64,000 nucleotides of DNA from Flaccisagitta enflata. Its lineage: Eukaryota; Chaetognatha; Sagittoidea; Aphragmophora. The DNA lies in NCBI GenBank assembly GCA_965153355.1, contig OZ231126.1, positions 21,266,001 to 21,330,000 on the forward strand, written 5' to 3'. This document shows, in pieces, positions 27,549-43,620 of the stretch (position 1 is the stretch's first letter; every line of letters begins with the position of its first letter). Under the pieces are notes generated by a model. The model was not told the origin of the DNA. It did no database searches and saw only the letters and a list, made by a program, of their open reading frames with translations. The position numbers were made by a program, and so were the translations under genes.

Positions 27549-27618
27549 ATACAGTTGAACCCCGCTATGACAAAATCCTAGGGATCCACAAATTTTATAA
27601 TTACCAACAATGGAACTA
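27549..27618. mobile_element. pogo-like terminal fragment
   Basis: TACAGTTGAACCCCGCTATG resembles the right end of the MITE at 38928-39250 (TTCAACTGTA read inverted). Only one end is seen. Confidence 0.4.
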
Positions 27619-27629
27619 TGTTTCAGATA

Positions 27630-27797
27630 AACAAGGCCAAAAACATAGCCAATAAGTAATAGCTTGCAAGTGGGCAGGAGCAGTAATGCGGGTGGGTGGG
27701 ACCTAATACAGGTGGGCCAAGTCAATGTGTAATGTTCAGAAATTATGGACACATGTGTACACATCCTCTGATAGAGTCGCTTAGCAAGCAACAAAAA
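27630..27797 (+). mobile_element. HL1 element, CTTGC variant (copy A)
   Basis: It starts AACAAGGCC, with third arm AATAGCTTGC at 27658-27667, then AAGTGGGCAGGAGCAGTAAT. The stem AGTCGCTTAGCAAGCAAC is at 27775-27792, then an A run. The unusual CTTGC replaces CGTGC in both stem and third arm. Orthologous to 48832-48990. Confidence 0.8.
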
Positions 27798-27944
27798 AAA
27801 AAATATCTTCAATAAGTCAAAATCTATTGCCCTTTACAGGCCGATGTCTATTACTCTTAGGGACGTTAAGGCAGGGTATCACTGTATATCTTCCCTTCTT
27901 TGATTTCTTTCTTCCTCTCTGTCTCTGTCTCTCTTTCTCTCTCT

Positions 27945-30145
<2,201 letters not shown>

Positions 30146-30437
30146 TTTGGTTACGCCACAGATAGAAAGAACCAAATCGAGAAAAAAAACACTTTTTTTG
30201 CCCTTCTCCATGAAAATTCTTGTCTCTCATTCTCTGTTACTTCTTTTCATATTTCTCCCTTTCTTACTCTTTCTCTTATTCTTTATTTTTCTCTTTCTCT
30301 CCCAATCTGTTTTTTTTTCTCTCATTTCTAGAATAAGAGAACGACAGAAAGAGACACGAGAGATAGAGACGACGTTACAGACGATGACGACGACGACGTC
30401 GCTGTTGACGTTGATTCTGACGACGCCAATGCAAACC

Positions 30438-30810
<373 letters not shown>

Positions 30811-31049
30811 TGAGGAAGAAGGAGAAACGAGAAAAGAGAGAGGAAGGGGAGAGACACGATTGAGGAGAAATAAAAACAAGGAGGAGGAGTAGAGGAGGAG
30901 GATGTGAAAGAAGAAGTCAAGGATGAGCTCATCTCTACATTGACTAGACGCGTATGTGTGATTGTGTGAGGAAATTAAAAATCAGCGAGAGAGAGAAAAG
31001 AAATTGCATCGCAGAGATGATTAGATTAAAGACAGAGAGACTCAAACAA
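30811..31049. other. purine-rich single-copy DNA
   Basis: No feature is recognised. Confidence 0.4.
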
Positions 31050-31315
31050 AGCCGCTTAGGTCATCATAGGTGCCCTTAAAAGAAATAGTTGACAAATACC
31101 CAAAAAAGGCCGATTTAGACATCAGTGGTGCCCATTGAAAATGTTGTTGACTGGAAGTCAAACTGGGTCAATTAAGACATAAAAGCCATTAGGAGGTTAG
31201 AAATGCCCATTACACATACATGGCCGACACGCCTGCAAACAAGGCTGATTAGGCCATCTGAGGTTCCCACTGGAGTTGTTGTTGACGCAAACCTAAGAAA
31301 GATCGGTAAGGTTAT
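31050..31315. repeat. degenerate ~68 bp minisatellite
   Basis: Four diverged units sharing GCCGATTAG, a CATC element, GGTGCCCATTG and TTGTTGAC in that order. Copy B equivalent is 51945-52205. Confidence 0.6.
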
Positions 31316-31324
31316 TGGATGTGC

Positions 31325-31432
31325 TTTTTAGTCGTGGGCAAGCCTGATAAGTCGGTCGGTCGTTTGATCGGTCGCTGCCCCTGCTCACCCGCCCGAGACA
31401 TAGATAGCCGTGTATCCGGCCTTGTTTGAATC
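31325..31432 (-). mobile_element. HL1 element, GGGC variant, diverged
   Basis: T run, stem arm AGTCGTGGGC at 31330-31339, GGTC core, GCTGCCCCTGCTCACCC, third arm GCCCGAGACA at 31391-31400, and end GTGTATCCGGCCTTGTT. Third arm and stem agree at 7 of 10 positions, including the distinctive GGGC. Copy B: 52225-52325. Confidence 0.75.
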
Positions 31433-31802
31433 TTTTTTTTTTGCCGTCAGACACCCATACGAAGCCGGGCAGAACATGGGGGAAGACGTTCAGATCCGTT
31501 TTGAGCAAGCCGAGACAAAAAGCCACTTAGGGTCGGGAAGATAAGATGTTTCAAATTTAAGATTCCAATCGATCATCACAATAAGACGGACGAACAATTG
31601 TCAGAAGTCGCTTGAATGCTGGAAACTTTACCATAGATACAACATCCGTGAGTGGCTGATGAATTCGTGATTACGTGACTTGGTAGCTGTGTTGTTGTCC
31701 CTGGATCTATTTGAAATTTTTGACAGAAATTTGCGAATTGTGCGTTTGGACTAGGAGGTACATTTCAGTGCGTGCTCGAAAAATTACGCCATCGTTGGTG
31801 CG

Positions 31803-31985
<183 letters not shown>

Positions 31986-32181
31986 CGTTACAAGAGCTTA
32001 TCTGTGCGCTTTGATTAACTGGGCCGCAAAAATGTCAGAAATTTCTTTTAAGAAGACGAATGAACAAGCAAGAAAAACGAGTTATTCAGTTTCATTGACC
32101 TTTGTTTTTGAAATTGCTTACGACGTGTTGATTTAGTTGTAGTCTATGTCATTGTTTTCACTTTTTAGTTTTTTGGATGTT

Positions 32182-32545
<364 letters not shown>

Positions 32546-33181
32546 TGTTGTTTTCTTTCCAAAAGCGCGTTATTCGTGCTGTTGATTTTTCGGCGTCTTC
32601 AGTGCGGCGCTCCCCAGAAAAAAACTTATGATATAAGAAGAATCCTAACAGCAATTTTCGTTTCCGTCTTTTATTCCGAAAGACGACTCTTTTCTATTCT
32701 ACGGCCACGCGCAAAAATCGAGAGAATGAGAGAGAGAGAGATAGAGAAAGGGAATAAGAGACAGAGCGCGAGCGCGAGACAGAGATAGAGACAAAGTGTA
32801 TAAAAGAGAAGGAGGGTGAAATTTCCCCTTTTTTTCGGGCAAAACGCGTGCGGCGGAAGGAGACGTTCTTCGTCCTTTATCGTCATCGCCGTCCTTCGTC
32901 GTCATCGTCGTCATACACGTCGTCGTGGTCGTCATCGTCGTCATCGGCTGTATGATTCAATCGTTGTCATGATAAAAGTCGTTTTCGTTGTCGTTATTGT
33001 ATTTTTTTTTTATTGATAGTAATCGTTATGAATTTCTATGCTTTCCAATTTCACGGAATGGTTAAAAAATAATCAAACAAAAGTAAATATAGATTTGATT
33101 TGATTTCAGTTTATCTAACAATATCCTCGACGGTCACGTATGAGACTTTGAATAGATTTCTGCGAATTTGAACAAAATCTA
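32546..33181. other. single-copy DNA, no gene recognised
   Basis: Shared with copy B. A TCGTCATCG-rich degenerate repeat lies at 32880-32950. Confidence 0.45.
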
Positions 33182-33577
33182 AACAAGGCCAACACCCATA
33201 AGCCGCGTGCGCTTACCAACACCCAATCATTAGAATAACTATGTTGACAAAAATTACTTTGTTCAATGTTGTTGACTAGAGTGACTTATGGATCCTTCAC
33301 AAGGACTAAAATTCCGTCAACACAGCTTCAATCCGAAAAACAGAGCCAAAGAAGTCAAGTCCAAAATGAGGGTAAAAAAATTCACTAAGTGTGACTGATA
33401 TACTGATGAACCTACCAATGGACCAACAGATGAACTGAGAGACGCACCAACCACTAGACCGACTGACAGCCCAAGAAATGGACCGATCCAGCGGCTTATG
33501 AAAAGAACAAGGCCGGATACACGGCTACCGAAGTCGCGTGCGGGTGGGCACGGGCGGTGATTAATAGTCGCAAAAGC
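33182..33577 (+). mobile_element. two truncated HL1 elements in tandem
   Basis: The first starts AACAAGGCC at 33182 with third arm AGCCGCGTGC (33201-33210) and ends before its stem-loop at GCGGCTTATG. The second starts AACAAGGCCGGATACACGGC at 33505 with AGTCGCGTGCGGGTGGGC and is cut off by the FB2 element. Confidence 0.7.
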
Positions 33578-34049
33578 GTTAGATGGTCAGCGGTACCCGT
33601 GCCCTGCCTAAGTAGGTTGTGCTGGATGTTAAGGGGGGAGCAGGGCAGCGGCTTCACACATATGGGGAATTTTCTCCTTCTTCTTCTTCTTCTTCTTCTT
33701 CTTCTTCTTCTTCTTCTTCTTCGGCCTTGAGTGCCCTCCTCCTCTGAACCTCCCCTCCCCCAGCCTTCAAGCCTTTATCTCAGACTCAAGGCCCAAATCC
33801 CTTGAGAAAATTGGGCCTTAGAGTTAGGATTTGGGCCTTAAGGTTGGGATTTGGGCCTCATGATTGGGATTTGAGCCTCAAGGCTAGGATATGGGCCTTG
33901 AATCTGAGATATGGGCCTGGAGGCTGGGGGGAGGGGGTACAAAGAAGAAGAGGGAGAAGAAGAAGAAGAAGAAGAAGAAGTAGGAGAAAATTTCCCATAT
34001 TTGTGAAAGCAAAGGTCATCCGCCCCTTCGGGGCCGCTGCCCAAAAAGG
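33566..34049 (+). mobile_element. FB2 element with minisatellite cargo (copy A)
   Basis: Left block GATGGTCAGCGGTACCCG, then GAGCAGGGCAGCGGC. The right end is CTTCGGGGCCGCTGCCC at about 34026-34042. Between them lie (TTC)n at 33676-33722, a minisatellite of 17-18 bp units such as GGGATTTGGGCCTTAAG (33780-33935), and an inverted (GAA)n at 33950-33982. GGGGAATTTTCTCC left of the TTC array pairs with GGAGAAAATTTCCC right of the GAA array, so the cargo itself is an inverted repeat. Confidence 0.75.
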
Positions 34050-34252
34050 ATAACCCAAGCACTTGGGCGGGAGCAGTAATGTAAAAACCGTCAGTGAAGG
34101 GATCGACCGACCGACAGAATAACCGAAATAGCGGGTTATAGATTCGCGTGCATGCGACTAACAATGGACGGACTGACAGACAGACCAAGGACTGATTAAC
34201 AAATCAACAAAGCAGGATAAAGAGATTCGTAGCACGCGACTAGCAATGAAAT
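34050..34252 (+). mobile_element. HL1 remnants after the FB2 element
   Basis: Two decayed 3' ends, each with a GACCGAC or GGACTGAC core. One ends near ATTCGCGTGCATGCGACTAA (34143), the other near ATTCGTAGCACGCGACTAGC (34226). Confidence 0.55.
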
Positions 34253-34722
34253 TGATTTTTGGAGTCTTTTTGAGCACTAGGCGAAGTACTTTTCGCTCAT
34301 AATCTTTCTAACTTCAGAATGATTGAGTTTTTTTTTTCTTTCTGAGGCAAAACAAACTATATTTGCAAACATTGAAGATAATCAAATATACGTTTTTAGA
34401 TCCGTTAAAGTCGTAGTTGATTTCGCCATTCTTGAGAGTTAAAAAAAAAGCATGGACCGCACAAATCAGTCCTCATTCGCAAAATACTCCAGCACCTACG
34501 TCAGACAGTGCATCGGTCACTTCGCTGACTGGCCCCCTAATCAGACAAACACGCAGACTTATAGTCAATAACACAATTAGCCGATCGACCACTTGATATT
34601 CTCTCCATCGTCTGCCGTAGGGGATCGGATCAATGAGCAGTGAGCAGTGAGTGGGGATGTGGGAAAAGCAATGTGGGAAGGGGGTGATAAGGAGGGTGGG
34701 AGAATGGGACAGGGAAAACAAA
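34253..34722. other. single-copy DNA, no gene recognised
   Basis: Shared with copy B with few changes. No protein-like frame is seen. Confidence 0.45.
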
Positions 34723-35275
34723 AAGAAGAAGAAGAAGAAGAAGAAGAAGAAGAAGAAGAAGAAGAAGAAGAAGAAGAAGAAGAAGAAGAAGAAGAAGAAG
34801 GAGAAGAAGAAGAAGAAGAAGAAGAAGAAGAAGAAGAAGAAGAAGAAGAAGAAGAAGAAATAGAAAAAAGAAAAAGAAAAAGAAAAACAAAAAAGAAAAA
34901 GAAAAAGAAAAAGAAAAAGAAAAAGAAAAAGAAAAAGAAAAAGAAAAAGAAAAAGAAAATGAAAAAGAAAAAGAAGAGGAAAAAGAAAAAGAAAAAGAAA
35001 AGGAAGAAGAAGAAGAAGAAGAAGAAGAAGAAGAAGAAGAAGAAGAAGAAGAAGAAGAAGAAGAAGAAGAAGAAGAAGAAGAAGAAGAAGAAGAAGAAGA
35101 AGAAGAAGAAGAAGAAGAAGAAGAAGAAGAAGAAGAAGAAGAAGAAGAAGAAGAAGAAGAAGAAGAAGAAGAAGAAGAAGAAGAAGAAGAAGAAGAAGAA
35201 GAAGCAGAAGAAAAAGAAGAAGAAAAAATAAGATAAAAAAAAAGAAAAAAAAAGAAAAAGGAGAAGAAAGAAGAA
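34723..35275. repeat. ~510 bp homopurine tract
   Basis: GAA and GAAAAA arrays. The copy B equivalent (55499-55915) is built mainly of GAAAA pentamers instead. The 327-codon antisense frame is an artefact. Confidence 0.96.
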
Positions 35276-35757
35276 TTTTGTAATCTCGAGGTTGTCTGGT
35301 AAACAAATTTGTCGGACGAAAGTCGAAAGATGCGAAAGCGAGACTAGGATAAGCGCCTTCACCCGAGCCAAGTCGGCCAACTTCAAAGTCGGATTGTTTT
35401 CGGTACATCATCTTGTGAATTTCAAGGATGTTGTATTCTCTCGTAGTCTTCTCCACCCTTTTTGGACTCCTCTGCTCCTCCCTTCCCCCTGGGGCTCCAT
35501 AGTTACGAGTGCCCAGTTTCCAGACTTAAACACAAATTTAAGCATTAAAACAAGGCCAAAATCCTTGCCTCCTAATCCTGGCCCAAACCAAAATGTCTGA
35601 GCGCAGCAAGGCTCAAATGCCAAATTAAAGTTTCTCATTAAGGCTTTATGTAACCATTGATAGCTGGAGCTGGATGAGATGTAAAGCCCAAGTGATTGTT
35701 CAAATTGAAGGTCCGGTGACCTGAGTATTTTGATCTGACAGTGTGCCTTTCTACTTA
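35276..35757. other. single-copy DNA, no gene recognised
   Basis: A 102-codon plus-strand frame (35292-35600) is identical in copy B. It has no recognisable domain and ends in an AACAAGGCC repeat fragment (near 35549), so I do not call it a gene. Confidence 0.4.
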
Positions 35758-35934
35758 GCTTTTAGCCGCGGACGAGGGACTCTATGTGAGTCTATGTCAA
35801 TTTGTCTGTTTGTCCCTCTGTCCGTCGTTTGGACAGTAATACCTGCGTTGAAAAGTGTGAAATGGGCGTATTTTTGCCCCTGCCTACTCGTTGGCGACTG
35901 ACATTGGCCTTGTATCCGGCCTTGTTAACTAACT
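35758..35934 (-). mobile_element. HL1 element, diverged (copy A)
   Basis: T run, decayed stem AGCCGCGGACGAGGGACT (35764-35781), GTCTGTTTGTCC core, GCCCCTGCCTACTC, third arm GTTGGCGACT at 35890-35899, and end CTTGTATCCGGCCTTGTT. Copy B: 56408-56580. Confidence 0.75.
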
Positions 35935-38426
<2,492 letters not shown>

Positions 38427-38464
38427 TTTTCTCTCCATCTTTTTTTCTCCCTCTGCACTTTCAC

Positions 38465-38648
38465 TATAAATCAATCTTAAGCAGACAGTTTTTCTCCTTT
38501 TCTCTTTCTCCCAACGAAAATCTCTCTTTTCGGGGTGTTTAAAACTGTTTTTCATGTAGATTTGCCAGCTTTCCCCGCGACTGTATAACCTTTACTGCTT
38601 GGCTGTATACAGGTCCTTTTTTTTTCAAAATGGAAATGACAAGTGCTG
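38465..38648 (+). promoter_or_regulatory. possible core promoter and tiny first coding exon (copy A)
   Basis: TATAAAT begins near 38465 and is followed about 20-25 bases later by an ACAGTTTT initiator-like motif. At 38630 ATGGAAATGACAAGTGCTG (MEMTSA plus one base) runs into the strong donor GTGAGTAAAC at 38649. An acceptor-like TATACAG at 38605-38611 offers the alternative that this is an internal exon. All parts are conserved in copy B (ATG 59420, donor 59439). The rest of the gene is not identified. Confidence 0.3.
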
Positions 38649-38927
38649 GTGAGTAAACAAGATATTTACATTTTTGGCTTTTTGCTTATTGACTTTATTT
38701 TCAACGTCGCGACATTAATGTCCGAAAACACATGTGAACAATCGTCATTCGTTACTTTGGGAAAGCTATTGTTTACTTAATACGCACATGAAAATTTAAA
38801 AATCATGGGTAGAATAATAATCGGTTTGTTCCTATAATTGGTTTGAATTTCAGCAGAAATTTGGGTTCATCTACCATTTTGAAGATTTTCAAATATTGTG
38901 TGAATCTAGATGGACTAGAAGTGGTTA

Positions 38928-39250
38928 TACAGTGGAATCTCACCTTTCACCTCTCACCTCTATTTAAACCGAGTCTCCACTAGGTTGAAACTAGCAAGTT
39001 AATATCTAATAAGACAATTTATCGTGTTTTACATCTCCGTAGTTACTCGGCTCAATACACGATTGAATATACTATCAAAACGCGCTCTAACGGACCCGTC
39101 ACCATCGAAATTCCGCCTATACCAGATGCAAATTCTTGGTCCCTTCAAGGTTATTTCTTTTATTTCCTCTGTTGGCAATAACGGAAGTCCGCCTATAACA
39201 GAAGAAAACTGTTGGTCCCCTGAAATCCGTTAGCGCGGGGTTCAACTGTA
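38928..39250. mobile_element. pogo-like MITE (copy A)
   Basis: The left end TACAGTGGAATCTCACC and the inverted right end TACAGTTGAACCCCGCG form imperfect terminal inverted repeats starting at TA dinucleotides, as in Tc1/mariner-pogo elements. The interior has two related CCGCCTATA-containing blocks. No coding capacity. Copy B: 59718-60040. Confidence 0.6.
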
Positions 39251-39463
39251 CGTTTTTAGTCATGGTTTGACGGTTTTGATAAATATGTATTTATTGAAAA
39301 CGACACCGTTACCCCGGACGCAAAGACTAAAACAGTTCATAAATTTGATTTAACAAGTCCGAAAACGATCGAATCAAAGAGAGACGCTCTCGTTCATTCC
39401 AAACTAACGACCCAATGATATACAATTAACAAGATGACAGCTACAGCCTAGGCGAAAATAGAG

Positions 39464-39468
<5 letters not shown>

Positions 39469-39555
<87 letters not shown>
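39469..39555. repeat. (GA)n microsatellite
   Basis: About 87 bp; 29 bp in copy B (60258-60286). Confidence 0.97.
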
Positions 39556-39559
<4 letters not shown>

Positions 39560-39699
39560 AATATAAATCGATATCCTGAAAACAACGCAGAAAAGAAAAA
39601 AGGTATGCAACTGGCGGGAAGACGGACGCCGAGCGGATCAAATATTGACTTATAGAGTCGCGTAGATGTGACTTAATGGATGGAAAGGAGAGCAAAAAG

Positions 39700-40345
<646 letters not shown>

Positions 40346-40506
40346 TAACAAAAAGAGCAAACGTTGGCTCGCGTTACGGCTAAAGTGGGCATTGAGTCGT
40401 TGGCCCGGCTTTAAAAATCGCCCTAAAATTTTTTGATGCGACTATTTGGTTTGAAAACGTCGTCGTAACTGGCGGCCGATTAGGGCGTAAATCAGGCATC
40501 CATAAT

Positions 40507-40789
40507 AACAAGCCCGACCGGGCAAAGATGCGTCCGGGCTGTGTCTCTGCGTGTATTGATCATGAGACATATACGGAGAGACAGATGGACGAACAGACGG
40601 GTGAAACGACTGAGTAATAGAGGAGGCTCTCAAAACGTGTTTGTTGATCATTTGTTTCAGTGTAGGATCTTACCGTGGCCAAAAACAGCCGAGAAACGCG
40701 GTTTTTGCACAGGCGTAACGGACCGACGGACGGACGGACGGACCGACCGACGGACAAACCCTCTTATAGAGATGCGAGGACGCATCTAA
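40507..40789 (+). mobile_element. HL1 element, AGATGC variant, absent from copy B
   Basis: It starts AACAAGCCCGACCGGGC, with third arm AGATGCGTCC at 40526-40535. A (GGAC)n/(CGAC) core follows at 40720-40756, and the stem-loop AGATGCGAGGACGCATCT is at 40770-40787. The matching copy B site (about 62134-62148) reads straight through, so this is a discrete insertion without an obvious target duplication. Confidence 0.9.
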
Positions 40790-41285
40790 TAACTGAAAAG
40801 GTTAAGGCAGTATAGGGGATGCAGAGGCTTGAGGACGCAGGGACGCAGGGAAACGGATGGACAGAGGGAGGGAGGGACGGAGGGAGGGACAGAGAGACAT
40901 AAGGTTACGAGGACGCAAGGATATTGACTGGTAGATGAAAAGAGAGAAGGAACTCAGAAATGTTTGGATGCGGAGATGAAAATGTGGGATAAGGAAAAAC
41001 AAAAATAAGAGGACGCAGAAGGAAGATGCGGGATGACGGACGCGGTAGAATAGATGAGATATCGTTTGGAGGCAAAGAACCAGGGCTACGGAAAGAGTAT
41101 TAGTAGCGCAGAGACATGAGGACGCGGGAATGATGAATCATGAGAGAGTGAAGATGCGGAGGCACGGTACAGAAGATGCGGAGGCTCAAGGATTCCGAGG
41201 AGCAGGGATTCAGGTTGAGTATGAGATATACGAAGCCATGAGGATACAGGAACACAAGGACGCAGATGTCCTCAAGATATGCAGA
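40790..41285. repeat. degenerate GAGGACGCAGGG-type minisatellite
   Basis: Many diverged copies of AGGACGCAGGGA and AGATGCGGAGGC. The first 145 bp align with copy B; the rest belongs to the spacer. Confidence 0.6.
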
Positions 41286-41645
41286 AAATCGAGTTATTAA
41301 GTGAAGAAGTGAAGTGAGAGCAGGGCAGCGGCTAATGTCCTTTAGACCACAGAAGTTAATCTCCGAACATCCGGTGCCGCAGAAGGCTAATCTAGGTCTA
41401 ACAAGTCATCCAAGGATCGCACATGGTCAGCGGTACCCGATGCCCTGCTTAGAGTGCTTGGCTGAAGAAGTGGAGTGAGAGCAGGGCAGCGGCCCCAAAG
41501 GGCCGATGTCTTGTAGGACACAGGGGTGAATTTCCATACATCCTGAGAGGGCATATTTGAGGCCTTAGTAGCAATTTTCCATGATATTCAATGGGAATTT
41601 GGCATTTTTGGGCAGCGGCCCTGAAGGGGACGAAGTCCTGTAGAA
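41286..41645 (+). mobile_element. FB2 fragments, partly tandem
   Basis: GAGCAGGGCAGCGGC occurs at about 41319 and 41480, with a related GGGCAGCGGCCCTGAAGGGG at 41609. A complete left block lies at 41402-41450, and one TTCCATGATATTCAATGGGA unit at 41577. No right inverted end is seen. Confidence 0.65.
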
Positions 41646-43126
41646 CACAGGGTATAATTTACGCCCACGAGTTTCAACTGGCACTGTCTATGAGCGTCTA
41701 TCTGACTGACGACTTGTGGTGAAAGAAAGTTGGCCGATTGGAAAATAGGAAGGCGATCGTCTCGTTTATTCCATAAAAATTTCAACAACTGAAGAGAGGG
41801 GGAAAAATGAAAGGGAAAGTGGGCGTTAATTGTGATCAGCAAACGCAAAAGATAACATGAAATCGAGATAGGACACAATAAAGGACAGAAACAGCACATG
41901 ACAACATGTTCATCTTCTTCAGAGCCCATGCCACCTGATAATACCTGCCCTGCCCCGGCCCATCCCATTAAATTCATCCATATCATCCCTATAGCAAGCT
42001 GATCGGGCAAGCGATAAAACCATACTAAAATCCGGCGATAAAAATGCAAAAGAGCAAAAGACAAAAATAACAGACCGGAGAACAAGATAAAACAACGTTA
42101 ATAAAACAAAGACGCATCTATAAAACTTACTTTTAGGCCCACTTTCGTTGGTTTCAACCCACAGTCTGTCGAAGTCAAATTAACGTTAATTGTCCGTTCA
42201 TAAGTTTATCTGCAATAAAAGATGAGAGATTATTGAAATTAGTGAATCCTAAGGGCGCATCTCAAACGATCACGAAAATCAATCAATCACTTTAAGAAGC
42301 AATGTCAAATAAATAAAATCAATCAATCCAAAAATTGACGATACGAAAGATGAGTTACGTATGTTCGCCACGTAATAAAAACAAATGGCACAAAATACAA
42401 GGCGCAACCATATGGTTACCCATCTAGCGTTCAATATAAAAAATGGCGAGAAACAAAAGACGCGGGCATTGAATAATCGAGAAAGAGGAAAAGCCAAAAG
42501 CACGCAAAAGAGACAAAAGCACACATACCTAAGAAACGGACAGACATACATTTCTAACATTCTGCCCCATTTTTGGAATTTCACGAATTTCAAAAATCCG
42601 ACATCTAGTTTCCAGTCGGGGAAACCCTACTAAAAAACCGATACTACCTTCCTTAAAAAAAAATTTACATAGATACAGCCCCCGCCCCTCCCCCCCCGTC
42701 CACCGCCTCTTACATCCCCACCCTAACTATCAACAGATCGACGACTGCACGAATGATGATTCCCGTCCGGAAAGGATCCACCACCAGCAAATTTTCAACG
42801 ATCAACGATGACGCGGATGGAGACGAGGCGGCGACGAGGAGGTTGAGGCGCCCGTTCTGTGAAAGTTAAAGGGAAGGGGGGGGGGGAAGGGGAACGGGCC
42901 TTGGAGCACTCCAAGCCTGGGATTTGACTTGAGAGTGGAAAATAATAAGTGGGGGCATACTACTAAAACATGTCATACGAAAGTATTCGTAATAATGACT
43001 AAAAAGACCATGTCTAAAACAAACACAACAAAAATGTACATGTTCCAAAGAACCAAACAAAACAAGACAAAATTAAATAAATTACTAACTATATAATAAA
43101 AACGAATCTGTTAAATAAAAGAAAAA
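41646..43126. other. spacer, single-copy DNA without a recognised gene
   Basis: The 165-codon antisense frame at 41588-42085 overlaps the FB2 fragment and has no motif I recognise. C and G runs lie at 42678-42698 and 42875-42886. Confidence 0.45.
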
Positions 43127-43569
43127 TTAGTAAGCATCATGGAACGACCACATCACCTGCGCCTTCTCCATTACAGAGACGAGCGGGTCATTCCGGCTCC
43201 AACATCTCGTCAACTCGTGGGCGAAAGGCGATGAATGATGTCGTCAACGGCGACCGCATCGAAAGGCGCAGGTGGTGCAGCCGTCTGAGAGTGAATCCTC
43301 CCCGAAGGGAAGAAAAAGAAAGAGAAAGAACAGGGGCAGATTGATTAGTAAAGTTCTTATCGTACACAGATTCAAATTTACCACAAAAACTCAACCTCAA
43401 CCCTTCCCAAACCATGATACTTACGCGGGCGTTTTTCGCCAGGCCCCGGGGCGGACGTCATTCCCACGCCCCGGGTAGCGCCCCCGACTTGGCCGGCCTG
43501 TCCATCGATGGGATGAGGATGTGATGGTGGAATACGATCCTCAGCGAATGGCGGCGCTCTCCACGCCAT
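43127..43569 (-). pseudogene. two exon-like segments, unknown protein
   Basis: The region is GC-richer than its surroundings. On the minus strand an ATG at 43569 opens a Pro/Gly-rich frame (MAWRAPPFAEDRIPPSHPHP...) to a consensus donor GTAAGTAT at 43424. A pyrimidine tract and TCACTCTCAG at 43285 then form a strong acceptor-like site before a segment to a stop near 43127. That segment ends MEKAQVMWSFHDAY, and a frame change inside it would be needed to read it whole. Joining the two at these sites gives an early stop. I therefore regard this as decayed, or not yet correctly parsed. No family is recognised. Confidence 0.3.
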
Positions 43570-43620
43570 GTTGCAAATTGGTAGTTAAATTGAACAGCAA
43601 CTGGGCGTGGCACCAATCAG

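Noticed and set aside
35292-35600. 102-codon frame identical in both copies (55942-56250)
   Set aside because: Same reasoning; it also runs into an HL1 end fragment and has no recognisable domain.
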